The translations under genes were made by a program, and so were the position numbers. 64,000 bases of DNA from Roseateles violae (GTDB lineage: Bacteria; Pseudomonadota; Gammaproteobacteria; Burkholderiales; Burkholderiaceae_C), in assembly GCF_030410485.1 (NCBI RefSeq), contig NZ_JAUHHC010000006.1, positions 284,457 through 348,456 of the forward strand, read 5' to 3'. This document shows positions 9,071 to 17,803 of the stretch, piece after piece. The notes below the pieces were generated by a model. The model had not been told where the DNA came from. It worked only from the letters and a program-made list of their open reading frames with translations, and did no database searches. The number at the start of each line of letters is the position of its first letter. Position 1 is the first letter of the stretch.

Positions 9071-9640
9071 TCAGGCTGTGGCGGCGAGGCGGGCGATCAA
9101 CTCGCTGGCCAGCGGCCAGTCGCCGTAGCCGGAGGCCGGGTTCAGATGGCCGACCTCGCCCAGGTCCAGCAGCTCCGAGCCCCAGTCGGCGGCCAGCGCG
9201 GCGATGCGCTCGTAAGTGCCCAGCGGGTCGTTGCGGCTGGCGGCAACCAGGCTGCGGAAGGGCAGCGGTTCGCGCGGCACCGGCAGCCAGCCACCGGCGC
9301 GCAGCGCGGCGATTTCGGGATAGCCCTCGGGCATCGGCGTCTCGAAGTCGGGCGGCGTCGCCAGCAGCGCCGCATGCACCGGGCGCCGGCTCTGCTGCGC
9401 CCAATGGGCCAGCATGATGCAGCCACCGCTGTGGGCGACGACGACGATGGGTCCGTCAATGGCACGCGCGGCCGCCTCGATCGCGGCGACGCGCCTGGCG
9501 CAGTCCAGATCCTCGCGCCCCATCGGCGGCACCGTGACGACGCGTTCCAGCTTGGGCGCCAGCAAGGTCTGCCAATGCTGGGGCACCGCGTCGCGCAGGC
9601 CCGGCACGATCAGGACGGTCGCTCGCGTCTCCAGCGTCAT
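9071..9640 (-). CDS. RBBP9/YdeN-type serine alpha/beta hydrolase
   Basis: This 189-residue protein has the compact RBBP9/YdeN hydrolase layout, with VLIVPGLRDAVPQHWQ at the start. The nucleophile is in AHSGG (Ser71), the acid in SRNDPLG (Asp138) and the base in GHLNP (His165), a complete Ser-Asp-His triad. The family cleaves small esters or thioesters, but physiological substrates are mostly unknown. The start codon lies 3 bases after the stop of the upstream beta-keto acid cleavage enzyme, so the two are almost certainly co-translated. A role in processing the acyl or CoA product of that enzyme is an inference from this spacing. Confidence 0.8.
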   Translation of the reverse strand: MTLETRATVLIVPGLRDAVPQHWQTLLAPKLERVVTVPPMGREDLDCARRVAAIEAAARAIDGPIVVVAHSGGCIMLAHWAQQSRRPVHAALLATPPDFETPMPEGYPEIAALRAGGWLPVPREPLPFRSLVAASRNDPLGTYERIAALAADWGSELLDLGEVGHLNPASGYGDWPLASELIARLAATA

Positions 9641-9643
9641 CGA

Positions 9644-10702
9644 TCAGGCCGCCTTGTTGAGCCAGCCCTGCTGGCGGCCCTTGGCGTTCGGCGCATAGCC
9701 GATCGCGGCCAGCGTTTCCTCGACCGTGTCGTAGAACACGCCGATCTTGCAGATCTCGCGCGCTTCCTTGGCGGTGGCGATGTCGCGGCCGAATTCCTTG
9801 GAGATGCGCACCAGCTGCTCGATCTGCTCGACCGTGGTCATCTTGGCCGTGCGCTTCTGGTTCCAGAGGTTGTCCTCGATGCCGCAGCGCACGTGCAGGC
9901 CCATGGCGATGCCCATCATATTGATCGGCAGGGTGTTGAGCATGCTGCTCTCCACCGTCAGCATGGTGCCGTCGGGGATGGCGCGCAGGAAGTTGGCCAG
10001 GCTGTAGATGGTCGGCTGATCCATGCCGCCACCGATCGCGACCCAGTTGCAGATCAGCGGGCCCTTGTAGATGCCGCGACGGATCATGCGCTCGACGGTC
10101 TCGTAGCTGTTGACGTTGTAGAACTGGAAGGCGCTCTGGATGCCGGCCTTGCTCAGGCGGCGCACATGCTCCTCGAAGAAGCTGGGCGTCGAGGGCACGA
10201 CCATTTCGGTATAGGCGCGGAAGCCGTCCGGCTCGCCCAGCGAGGTGCCGGCGATGTCGCGCGCATCCATCTGCTCGATCACGTTCATCTGCGAGGTGTT
10301 GACCGTCACCGTCACCTGGTCCGGCTTCGGATCCAGATCGGCCAGCATGTGGCGGGTGTCGTCCGACAGCCATTTGGCGATCTCGCCTTCACCGACCGGC
10401 GCGAAGGAGATCGAGCCGCCGACCTGGATGATCATCTCGGGCACGGCCTTGCGCACGCCGGCGATCAGCTCGTTGAACATCGACAGGCGCTTGCTGCCCT
10501 TGCCGTCCAGCTCGCGCACATGCAGATGCAGCACGGTGGCGCCGGCGTTGTAGCAGTCGACGGCCTTCTGGATCTGCGCCTCCATCGTCACCGGGATGTC
10601 CTCGGGGAAGTCCGAGGGAACCCACTCGGGCCCGTAGGGCGCGGCGGTGATGACCAGCTTGTCCTGGTTTTCGGGGAAGAGGGATCCGTCGAGGAAGTTC
10701 AT
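9644..10702 (-). CDS. Beta-keto acid cleavage enzyme (BKACE, DUF849)
   Basis: The 352-residue product belongs to the BKACE/DUF849 family of zinc TIM-barrel enzymes. These condense a beta-keto acid with acetyl-CoA to give acetoacetate and an acyl-CoA; the founding member is 3-keto-5-aminohexanoate cleavage enzyme (Kce) of lysine fermentation. The metal-binding HLHVR motif is at residues 59-63, and VTVNTSQM, FQFYNVNS and CNWVAIGGGMDQ are typical later segments. The substrate cannot be read from sequence with confidence; carnitine or other beta-keto acid catabolism are possible roles. It starts a set with an alpha/beta hydrolase and two binding proteins, and the LuxR gene lies directly upstream on the same strand. 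A GC-rich inverted repeat sits in the 5' gap (about 10734-10753). Confidence 0.85.
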   Translation of the reverse strand: MNFLDGSLFPENQDKLVITAAPYGPEWVPSDFPEDIPVTMEAQIQKAVDCYNAGATVLHLHVRELDGKGSKRLSMFNELIAGVRKAVPEMIIQVGGSISFAPVGEGEIAKWLSDDTRHMLADLDPKPDQVTVTVNTSQMNVIEQMDARDIAGTSLGEPDGFRAYTEMVVPSTPSFFEEHVRRLSKAGIQSAFQFYNVNSYETVERMIRRGIYKGPLICNWVAIGGGMDQPTIYSLANFLRAIPDGTMLTVESSMLNTLPINMMGIAMGLHVRCGIEDNLWNQKRTAKMTTVEQIEQLVRISKEFGRDIATAKEAREICKIGVFYDTVEETLAAIGYAPNAKGRQQGWLNKAA

Positions 10703-10833
10703 TGCGGGCTCCTGGGCACTGGGGGATGGCCCGGCCGGGGCGAACGCCCCGGCGCGGACCGGTTCCCGGCAGATTAAGGAGGCTTGGGCCGGAACACCCC
10801 CCCATCGCCGAGGGGGGAGGGCTGATTCGGGCG

Positions 10834-13533
10834 CTATTCCAGCGGCGGCAGCAGGCCCAGGATGCGGGCGCGGCCGACCACCTGCTTGCGCGTGCCGGCA
10901 TCCAGCTTGGCGAACAGGTTCTTCACATGCCACTTGATCGTCTCTTCGCCGACCTGCATCGCCAGCGCCGCTTCCTTGTTGGTCAGATTGCGCGCCAGCA
11001 GGTCCAGCACCTCGCGCTCCTTGGGCGTCAGCGCCAGGCTGCTGGTCGGGCGCGGCGCCGGAGCCGGCGGCGGCGGGGCGACCAGGGCGGCCGGCGCGGC
11101 GCCGGCGGCCGGCATGCCCAGCTGGCGCACCATCTCGCCAAGATCCGGGTGGGCGTCGGCAAACACGCGCTGCAGGCCCAGGGTCTCGGCCAGGTCCACG
11201 CTCTCGCGCAGCAGGGCCTGGGCGCCGCGCTCGCCGCAGCGTTCCAGCGCAAAGGCGCGCAGGCCCTGCGCCTCGATGCGGAAACGCCCCAGCCGCAGCG
11301 CCTGGGCGGCGGCGGCGGCGCGCTCCAGATGGGCGATCGCGCCGCGCCAGTCGCGCGCGGCGATCGCTGCCTGGCCACGCGCCAGCTCGGCCAGCATGTC
11401 CACGCCGCCATGCCACAGCGGGCCGCGCGGCAGCTCGGGCGCGGCCAGCAATTCGTCCAGCTGGGCCAGCAGCGCGCGGCAGGTCTCGCTGCGATAGCGC
11501 CGCGCATGCAGGCGCACCTGCTCGGCCAGGCTGGCGATGCGCAGGCGCGGCAGCTGGCGCAGCTGGCCGACCGCGTCCAGGCCGTTCAGCAGGTCGAGCG
11601 AGCGGTGCTCCGCGCCCTCGATCGCGGCGATGCGCGCCATCGTGCGGTAGGCCAGCATCACCGCCTCGGGCAGGCCGCTGCGCTCCAGGATGTCGAGCCG
11701 GTTGGCCAGCAGCGCCTGCGCCTCGGCGGCGCGGCCCTGTTCCCAGACGCAGGCGGCCAGCAGCGCGGCCAGCATGCAGGCAAAGGCGCTGCGCCGTCCC
11801 AGCTCCGATTCGGCCCGCCGCAGCGCCGGCTGCAGCTGCGCCTCGGCCGGCCGCGCCTGGCCTTCCCACAGATAGGACAGGCCCTGGATCAGATCGGCCC
11901 AATGCGAGATGTAGCGCATCGTTGCCGGCAGCTGCGGATGCTGCTGCAGCCGCGCCCGCGCCAGCGCCGGCTCGCCCTGCAGCAGCAGGCGGAAGGCGCT
12001 GCGGTTGGCGTGCATCTGCAGCAGCAGCGGATCGCTCAGCGGCGGCGCCTCCGACCAGGGATCGTGCAGCGCGGCAAAGCGGTCCGGGTCGTCGGCAAAG
12101 ATCGCCGCCCCGCTGAGGATCAGCGCGCATTCGCAGCGCAGCGCCGGCGCGACCTCGGGCTGGGCCAGCAGCACGGCGACGATATGGCCGGCCGCCTGGT
12201 GGTTCTCGCTGATCGCCTGCGACCAGGCGGCCGCCAGCTGCAGGCGCGGGCGGCGCTGCAGCTCGGTCTCGGGCAGGCGCTGCAGCCAGCTGCGCAGCAC
12301 CGACTGCTGGCCGCGCTGGGTCAGCGCCTCGTAGAGGCTGTGCTCGGCCAGATCGAGCGCTTCCTCGCGCCGGCCGGCCTCCCAGGCATGGTGGGCGGCG
12401 GCATCGAGCAGGCCCTGCTGGCGCAGCCAGCCGGCCGCGCGGCCATGCAGCTCGGCCAGCGCGGCGGCCGGGCGCTGCTGCACGCGCTGGCGCAGGCGGT
12501 CGCGCGCCAGGGTGTGCAGGCGCAGCCAGTCGCCCTGGTCGGCATAGCTGAGCAGCGGCGTGTCGCGCGCCAGCCGGTCCAGGCGCTTGGCCACGTCCTC
12601 GCCGTCGCCCAGCAGCCGGCACAGCTCCGGATGCAGCTGGTCGGCGATGGACAGGCTCTCCAGCAGGTGCAGATCGGCCTCGGACAGCTTGGAGAACAGC
12701 AGCTCGATCAGCTGCTGGCGCAGGCCGCTGCCGCGCGCCGGCTCGGCGCTGCCGTCCTCCAGCGACTGCAGCAGCTCGCGCGGATCGGCGCCGCCGGACA
12801 GGGCGGCCAGCAGCGACTGCAGACCCAGCGGCCAGCCCTCGCAGCATTCGTGCAGGCGCGCGGCCAGATCGGCATCGAAGCCGGCGCCGAGCCGGCTGCG
12901 GATCAGCTCCAGCGCCTCGCCCAGGCCGAAGCGCAGCTCGGCCGGCCCCAGGCGCAGCGCCTGACCATAGCTGAGCAGATCGTCCAGGCCCAGATCGCAG
13001 TCGCTGCGCGCGCCGATGACCACGCGCAGATTCGAGGGCTGGTTGCGCAGCAGATAGGCCAGCATCGCATGCGCGGCGGGCGGCATGCGGTCGACGTCGT
13101 CGATCACCAGCACGACATTCAGCGCGCTCTGCACCAGCTCGGACAGCCAGCGGGTGACGCCCTCCAGCGGCGAGACCACCGAGCCCTCGAGCAGCTGCTG
13201 GCCGAAACCGGGCCGGCCGGTGCCGATACGCACGGCCAGCGCCAGGCTCTGCAGCAGCCGCGCCTCGTCGTCCTGCGCCTGGCCGGTCAGCCAGGCGACG
13301 ACGGTGCCGCGGCCCAGCAGCTCCAGCCGCCACTGCGCCAGCAGCGAGGTCTTGCCATAGCCGGCCGGCGCCTGCACCAGCAGGGTCGGCACGTCGCCGA
13401 GCCGCTCGCCGGCGATCTGCAGCGGCTCGCGCGTCAGCAGCTGGCGCGGCACGCGCGGCGGCGTGACCTTCAGCAGCAGATCGGGGGCGGGTTGGTAGCT
13501 CAAGGCGTGTACGGCATTCGCAAGAGCGCACAT
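10834..13533 (-). CDS. MalT-like LuxR-family ATP-dependent transcriptional regulator
   Basis: At 899 residues this matches the size of MalT (about 900). Residues 55-62 form a Walker A loop (APAGYGKT) and 141-148 a Walker B (VLVIDDVD) of a STAND/NTPase module. Alpha-helical TPR-like repeats fill the middle. The C-terminus (about 836-892) is a LuxR helix-turn-helix with LTPKEREVLDLLA and NKEAALAM. MalT-type activators bind an inducer in the helical region and need ATP to multimerise. The BKACE gene directly downstream is the most likely target. The start (ATG at 13533) is chosen because the conserved N-terminus (LLLKVTPPRVPRQLL) begins 19 codons later; longer reading into the divergent gene is not credible. 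Confidence 0.9.
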   Translation of the reverse strand: MCALANAVHALSYQPAPDLLLKVTPPRVPRQLLTREPLQIAGERLGDVPTLLVQAPAGYGKTSLLAQWRLELLGRGTVVAWLTGQAQDDEARLLQSLALAVRIGTGRPGFGQQLLEGSVVSPLEGVTRWLSELVQSALNVVLVIDDVDRMPPAAHAMLAYLLRNQPSNLRVVIGARSDCDLGLDDLLSYGQALRLGPAELRFGLGEALELIRSRLGAGFDADLAARLHECCEGWPLGLQSLLAALSGGADPRELLQSLEDGSAEPARGSGLRQQLIELLFSKLSEADLHLLESLSIADQLHPELCRLLGDGEDVAKRLDRLARDTPLLSYADQGDWLRLHTLARDRLRQRVQQRPAAALAELHGRAAGWLRQQGLLDAAAHHAWEAGRREEALDLAEHSLYEALTQRGQQSVLRSWLQRLPETELQRRPRLQLAAAWSQAISENHQAAGHIVAVLLAQPEVAPALRCECALILSGAAIFADDPDRFAALHDPWSEAPPLSDPLLLQMHANRSAFRLLLQGEPALARARLQQHPQLPATMRYISHWADLIQGLSYLWEGQARPAEAQLQPALRRAESELGRRSAFACMLAALLAACVWEQGRAAEAQALLANRLDILERSGLPEAVMLAYRTMARIAAIEGAEHRSLDLLNGLDAVGQLRQLPRLRIASLAEQVRLHARRYRSETCRALLAQLDELLAAPELPRGPLWHGGVDMLAELARGQAAIAARDWRGAIAHLERAAAAAQALRLGRFRIEAQGLRAFALERCGERGAQALLRESVDLAETLGLQRVFADAHPDLGEMVRQLGMPAAGAAPAALVAPPPPAPAPRPTSSLALTPKEREVLDLLARNLTNKEAALAMQVGEETIKWHVKNLFAKLDAGTRKQVVGRARILGLLPPLE

Positions 13534-13668
13534 CGTACCGCCCGGCGTCGCGGGTGCGTCCGCGGCGCGGCCCCCCCGGCAGGAGTGGGATCGCCGGCGC
13601 GCTGCCTGCCTAGCATCGCGGTCGTGGTGAAGAGCGCCCGGGATGGCCGGCGCAGATGGAGATTTCGC

Positions 13669-14619
13669 ATGTATCAGCACCTTCTCGTCCCGATCGACGC
13701 CGGCGATCTGGCGATCGACCTGGTCGGCTACGCGATCGCGCTGGCGCGGCCGATGGGCGCGCGCCTGAGCATCGTGCATGTGCTGGACGAGGCGCAGGCC
13801 GAGCCGACCGCCGCCGCCCGCGCCGAGGCGCTGCTGGCCATGGCCGACGCGGCCGCCCGCGCCGCGGGCGTGCCCTGCCGTGGCGAGTGCATCGCCGGCG
13901 AGCAGGCCGATGCGCTGATCGTCGAGAGTGCGCAGCGCCTGGGCTGCGATCTGATCGTGATCGCCTCGCATGGCGGCCGCGCCCGTCCCGGCGCGGCGCT
14001 GGGCGCGGTCACCGCCGAGGTGCTGCGCCATGCCGGCGTGCCGGTGCTGGTGGCCGCCGGCGCGCGGCTGCAGGCGCGCGAGCGCGCGATCGAGGTGATC
14101 CGCGAGGAGCACCGCGGGCTGGCCGCGGTGCTGCAGGCCTGGCGCGAGCGCCTGCGCCAGGCGCTGGCCGGCGGCCTGGCGCCGTCAGCGGCGGCGATGC
14201 GCGCGGCGCTCGACTACCTGCGGGCCTTCGACGGCGATCTGCACCATGGCAAGGAATCGGAGCAGCTGTTCCGCCTGCTGCGCCAGCGCACCTCGACCCT
14301 GAATGCCGAGCTGGACGAGCTCGACCACCGGCACCGGCGCGACCAGCAGCTGCTGCAGCAGGTCGGCCGGCAGCTGGAGCGGCTGGAGCGCCTGGGCCCG
14401 GCGCAGCGGCCGGACGGCCTGCGCGCGCTGCTGCGCGGGCTGGAACAGTACATCGACTATGTCTGGGACCATCTGGGCCGCGAGGAGGGCGTCGTGCTGC
14501 CGCAGGCGCAGCGCCATCTGCTGGCCGAGGACTGGCGCGAGCTCGAGGCCAGCTTTGCGGCGGCCGGCGGCGATGCGGCAGCCTCGGCGCAGGCGGTGCT
14601 GGCGGGCTTGCAAGCCTAG
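13669..14619 (+). CDS. UspA domain fused to a hemerythrin HHE domain
   Basis: The 316-residue protein has two parts. Residues 1 to about 128 are a universal-stress-protein domain (MYQHLLVPIDAGDLA; SHGGRARPG...GAVTAEVLRHAGVPVLV). The usual nucleotide-loop pattern is partly altered, with GA in place of GS. From about residue 142 onward comes a four-helix hemerythrin-like domain with His and acidic ligands in order: EEHRGL, DLHHGKESE, DHRHRRD and DHLGREE. This pattern is typical of HHE cation-binding proteins that bind a non-haem di-iron centre and sense O2, NO or iron. Divergent from the MalT-like gene across 135 bases. A GGAG lies 8 bases before the ATG. Stop codon shares CTAG with the convergent ABC gene. 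Confidence 0.85.
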   Translation: MYQHLLVPIDAGDLAIDLVGYAIALARPMGARLSIVHVLDEAQAEPTAAARAEALLAMADAAARAAGVPCRGECIAGEQADALIVESAQRLGCDLIVIASHGGRARPGAALGAVTAEVLRHAGVPVLVAAGARLQARERAIEVIREEHRGLAAVLQAWRERLRQALAGGLAPSAAAMRAALDYLRAFDGDLHHGKESEQLFRLLRQRTSTLNAELDELDHRHRRDQQLLQQVGRQLERLERLGPAQRPDGLRALLRGLEQYIDYVWDHLGREEGVVLPQAQRHLLAEDWRELEASFAAAGGDAAASAQAVLAGLQA

Positions 14620-16406
14620 CCCTCGAAGCGGTAATCGCTGGCCGCGCACAGCCGCCAGCCGCCGTCGCCCTGCAGCTCCAGCACCTGGCGATGGTGGACC
14701 AGCAGGGCCGCGCGGTGCGCGATGCTGATCAGCGTGGTCTGCTGGGCCCGCAGCAGCTCGTACAGCCGCGCCTCGTTGGCGCTGTCCAGCGCGCTGGTCG
14801 CCTCGTCGAGGATGACGATGGCCGGCCGGTGCACCAGCACGCGGGCGAAGGCCAGGCGCTGCTGCTCGCCGATCGACAGCAGCTTCTCCCAGTCCTGCTC
14901 GGCATCCAGTCCGCCGACCCGTTCCGCCAGATCGGGCAGCTGCACATCGGCGAGGATCTGCAGCAGCCGCGCGGCGTCGGGCTCGGTGCCGGCGGCCGAG
15001 AGTCCCGGATAGAGGATCTGGCTGCGCAGGCTGCCCAGCTGCATATAGGGCCGCTGCGGCAGGAAGAACAGCTGCTCCAGCGGCGGATGCCGCACGCGGC
15101 CCTCGCCGAGGCGCCAGAGTCCGGCAATCGCGCGCAGCAGCGAGCTCTTGCCGCAGCCGCTGGCGCCGGTGATCAGCAGGCTGTCGCCGGGCGCCAGCTG
15201 CAGGTCCAGCGCCTTGATCAGCACGCGCTCGTGCTGCGGCGTGTACAGGCTCAGCTGCTCCAGCGCGATCTGCTCGCCCTCCTGTCGCTCGATCAGGCGC
15301 GGCGCGCCCGACTTGACGTCCTGCTTGTGCTGCAGCAGCTGCGACAGCGTGTGCAGGCGCCCGATGCCGGCAACGAAGCGGCTCAGGCTCTCGAAGTTGT
15401 CGACGATCAGCGAGACGGCCGTCAGCACCGCGGCAAAGGCGCCGCCGGCCTGCACCGCCAGGCCGACCTCCAGCTCGCCCGACAGCACCCGGCCGGCCAG
15501 GATCACGCTGGGCACGACCAGGGTCAGCTGGCTGAAGCCGCGCTGGAACAGGTTCAGCGCGCGCTGCTTCTTGATCAGCGCCGCATAGTTCTGGTAGACC
15601 GCGTCGAAGCGGCGCTCGATCTGCGCGCGCTCCTGCTGCTCGCCGCGGTAGAAGGCGATCGCCTCGGCGTTCTCGCGCAAGCGCATCAGGCCGAAGCGGA
15701 AGTCGGCCTCGCGGCGCAGCTGCCAGAAATTCAGCTTGATCAACGGCACGCCGAACACCCACAGCGCGACGACGGTGCCCAGCACGGTGTAGACGGCCAG
15801 GATGCCGACCAGCAGCGGCGAGATCGCCCACAGCACCGCGCCGAAGGCCAGCAGCTGCATCAGCGAGCCGAGGAAGATCAAGAGGAAATGGGTGGAGCGG
15901 CCGGTGAAGGTGTTGATGTCCTCGCTGATGCGCTGGTCGGGGTTGTCGATCTCGCCGCTGTTGCCGAGCTCGTAATAGCGGCGGTCGGCCAGATAACCGT
16001 CCAGGAAGCGCCCGGTCAGCCAGCGCCGCCAATGGTTGGAGAAGGCGTCGCGCATGTAGTAGTAGAAGGCGTAGATCGGCACCGCGAAGGCGAGGATCGC
16101 CAGGCACAGGCGTACCGAATGCCAGAAGCGATCGGCGTCGCGGGCGGCCAGCGCCGAGGTCAGCTCGCCGGTCTGGTGGTTCAGCATCACGGCGAACTGC
16201 GTCTCGGCCAGCATCAGCACGACCAGCAGGGCCAGCAGCCCCCAGGCGGCGCGACGCTGGCTGCCCAGCCAGTAGGGCTTGGCGACCTGGAAGAACTGCC
16301 GCCAGGCCTCCATCGACAGGGGCGGTGGGCGGTTGCGCGACCGGGGCTTGGGCTTGGGGCGCGGCGGTGGCGGGGCGGTGGTGCTGGAGGAAGTGGAGGC
16401 GGGCAT
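14616..16406 (-). CDS. SbmA/YddA-type ABC exporter, fused membrane and ATPase domains
   Basis: This 596-residue half-transporter starts with a Pro-rich cytoplasmic tail (1-30). An ABC-membrane-2 domain follows (about 50-370), of the type seen in YddA, SbmA/BacA and peroxisomal ABCD proteins, with NPDQRISEDI as its hallmark. The ATPase has Walker A GASGCGKSS with Lys420, the signature SIGEQQR and the Walker B segment IVILDEATSALD. Such proteins probably dimerise and import or export peptides or acyl compounds; the substrate is not evident. The stop overlaps the stop of the UspA-hemerythrin gene on the other strand (CTAG, 14616-14619), and no terminator separates them. Confidence 0.85.
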   Translation of the reverse strand: MPASTSSSTTAPPPPRPKPKPRSRNRPPPLSMEAWRQFFQVAKPYWLGSQRRAAWGLLALLVVLMLAETQFAVMLNHQTGELTSALAARDADRFWHSVRLCLAILAFAVPIYAFYYYMRDAFSNHWRRWLTGRFLDGYLADRRYYELGNSGEIDNPDQRISEDINTFTGRSTHFLLIFLGSLMQLLAFGAVLWAISPLLVGILAVYTVLGTVVALWVFGVPLIKLNFWQLRREADFRFGLMRLRENAEAIAFYRGEQQERAQIERRFDAVYQNYAALIKKQRALNLFQRGFSQLTLVVPSVILAGRVLSGELEVGLAVQAGGAFAAVLTAVSLIVDNFESLSRFVAGIGRLHTLSQLLQHKQDVKSGAPRLIERQEGEQIALEQLSLYTPQHERVLIKALDLQLAPGDSLLITGASGCGKSSLLRAIAGLWRLGEGRVRHPPLEQLFFLPQRPYMQLGSLRSQILYPGLSAAGTEPDAARLLQILADVQLPDLAERVGGLDAEQDWEKLLSIGEQQRLAFARVLVHRPAIVILDEATSALDSANEARLYELLRAQQTTLISIAHRAALLVHHRQVLELQGDGGWRLCAASDYRFEG

Positions 16407-16618
16407 CGAGGGGTCTTCTTGGGGTCCTGCAGCAAGGTAGCGCGACGGCGCCGACCGCGCTGTCGGACGGGGCCCAGCCCGCGCGTCCGACAGCGGGCCG
16501 GCGCGCCGGAGCCCGGCCGCATCGGCCCGGGCTGCAGTTCGTCGGATCGCGCTCGCCGCGCCGCGGCGGCCGGGGCTAAGCTGCGGCCATCGATGACTGA
16601 AGATCCGGGAGCAAGACC

Positions 16619-16951
16619 ATGAGCGATAGCGAGGAACTGGAGAAACTGGCGGCCCTGCACCGCAGCGGCGCGCTGTCCGACGAGGAGTTCGCCCGCGCCA
16701 AGGCGCGCGTGCTGGGCACCGGGCCCACGGCGAGCGCGGCGGCGGCCGGCGACGCCGCGGCGCTGGCCGGACTCAATGGATTGCGGCGCAGCCGCAGCGA
16801 TCGCTGGCTGGGCGGCGTCTGCGGCGGCATCGCGCAGGCCACCGGCGTTGCCGCCTGGCTGTGGCGGCTGCTCGCCTGCCTGCTGGCGGTCTGCGCCGGC
16901 AGCGGGGTGCTGCTCTATCTGCTGCTGTGGATCTTCGTGCCGGAGGAGTGA
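16619..16951 (+). CDS. Small SHOCT-PspC domain membrane protein
   Basis: The 110-residue product has an N-terminal SHOCT motif (LEKLAALHRSGALSDEEFARAK, residues about 7-28). A PspC domain follows from about residue 55 (RRSRSDRWLGGVCGGIA), with two hydrophobic segments and a closing LLLWIFVPEE. PspC proteins act in the phage-shock response to envelope damage, but free-standing short members like this have no proven partner here: no pspA or pspB gene is nearby. A Shine-Dalgarno GGGAGCAAG precedes the ATG. It is convergent with the L,D-transpeptidase gene that follows 13 bases later. Confidence 0.85.
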   Translation: MSDSEELEKLAALHRSGALSDEEFARAKARVLGTGPTASAAAAGDAAALAGLNGLRRSRSDRWLGGVCGGIAQATGVAAWLWRLLACLLAVCAGSGVLLYLLLWIFVPEE

Positions 16952-16964
16952 GGCGGCAGGGCCG

Positions 16965-17657
16965 TCAGAGCGGCGTGGCGGCGCTGGCCGTGGTCACCAC
17001 GGCCGCGCCGCTGAACACCGCCTGCCAGGGCCGCGTGTCGGGCAGCACATAGACGATGCCGCGTTGGCGTCCCAGGGTCGGCGCGACGACCTCGTCATAG
17101 AAGGCCGGGTCGACGACGATGCAGCCCAGCGAGATGCGGTTGTCCTCGGGCGAGCCGGAGGACAGGCGCTCGAGGCGGCGCTGGCCGGGGGCGGTCGGGC
17201 GTAGCCGGTGGATCGCGACGGCGGCCTCGTAATCGACCCAGACGATGGCCTCGCCGCGCAGATTGTGGCCGGGCTCCGATTCGAAGCGGCCGGCCGGCGT
17301 GGTGCGCAGCATGGCCGGGATGCCGGTGGCCACCATGCGGCCGACGCCCGGCGCCGCCTCGTCACCCTTGGCCTGGCCCAGCAGCGCCGGCGCCGCCTCG
17401 ACCAGGAGCCCGTCGGCACCGAAGACATAGATCTGGGCGGCCTTTTTGTCGACGATGGCGAAGGGCCGGCCGCCGGCATCGCCGGCCTCGGCCGCCCAGC
17501 GGGCGATCTGCCGCGCCTCGCCGGAGGCCTCGCGGCCGCGGAAGTCGGCATTGCCGACCGCCGGTGCCGTCTGTGCCTGCGCGGCGAAGGCCGCCAAGAG
17601 GCCAAGCGCCACCACTCCGCGGGCACCCCAGGCCCGCGCCGCCGAAATTCCGACCAT
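16965..17657 (-). CDS. YkuD-like L,D-transpeptidase family protein (paralogue 1)
   Basis: The 230-residue exported protein has a signal peptide ending AAQAQ (about residue 29). Residues 65-210 carry the L,D-transpeptidase fold: FAIVDKKAAQIYVF at the start, His150 (AIH) and the catalytic signature NRISLGC with Cys179. It would form or exchange peptidoglycan cross-links, or attach proteins, in the periplasm. Residues EPGHNLRGEAIVWVDYEAAV form the conserved region before His150. The layout matches the next gene on the same strand almost motif for motif, indicating a duplication. Gap to that neighbour is 146 bases. Start at the ATG giving the signal peptide. Confidence 0.8.
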   Translation of the reverse strand: MVGISAARAWGARGVVALGLLAAFAAQAQTAPAVGNADFRGREASGEARQIARWAAEAGDAGGRPFAIVDKKAAQIYVFGADGLLVEAAPALLGQAKGDEAAPGVGRMVATGIPAMLRTTPAGRFESEPGHNLRGEAIVWVDYEAAVAIHRLRPTAPGQRRLERLSSGSPEDNRISLGCIVVDPAFYDEVVAPTLGRQRGIVYVLPDTRPWQAVFSGAAVVTTASAATPL

Positions 17658-17803
17658 CGCCCACCAACCCCGTACTGCTCGTTGTTCGAGTCCGGGCGGC
17701 AGGGCCCGTCTCGCCAGCGCTCAAATGTAGTGGGAGTGGCGACAAACGCTGCAATTTGTAGCGAGAAACCCCTGGCGTTCGCCGAATATTCGACGCCCGG
17801 GCT

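Noticed and set aside
10703..10833. GC-rich inverted repeats between the LuxR and BKACE genes (CCCCCC ... GGGGGG and GCCGGGGC ... GCCCCGGC)
   Set aside because: They are hairpin-like but lack a clear T-run and may be chance in such GC-rich DNA; I do not call a terminator or riboswitch.
10702..13668. Plus-strand open frame running through the LuxR region into the UspA-hemerythrin gene
   Set aside because: Its first 989 codons are antisense to the MalT-like gene and have no recognised domain. Only the part from the ATG at 13669 is convincing.
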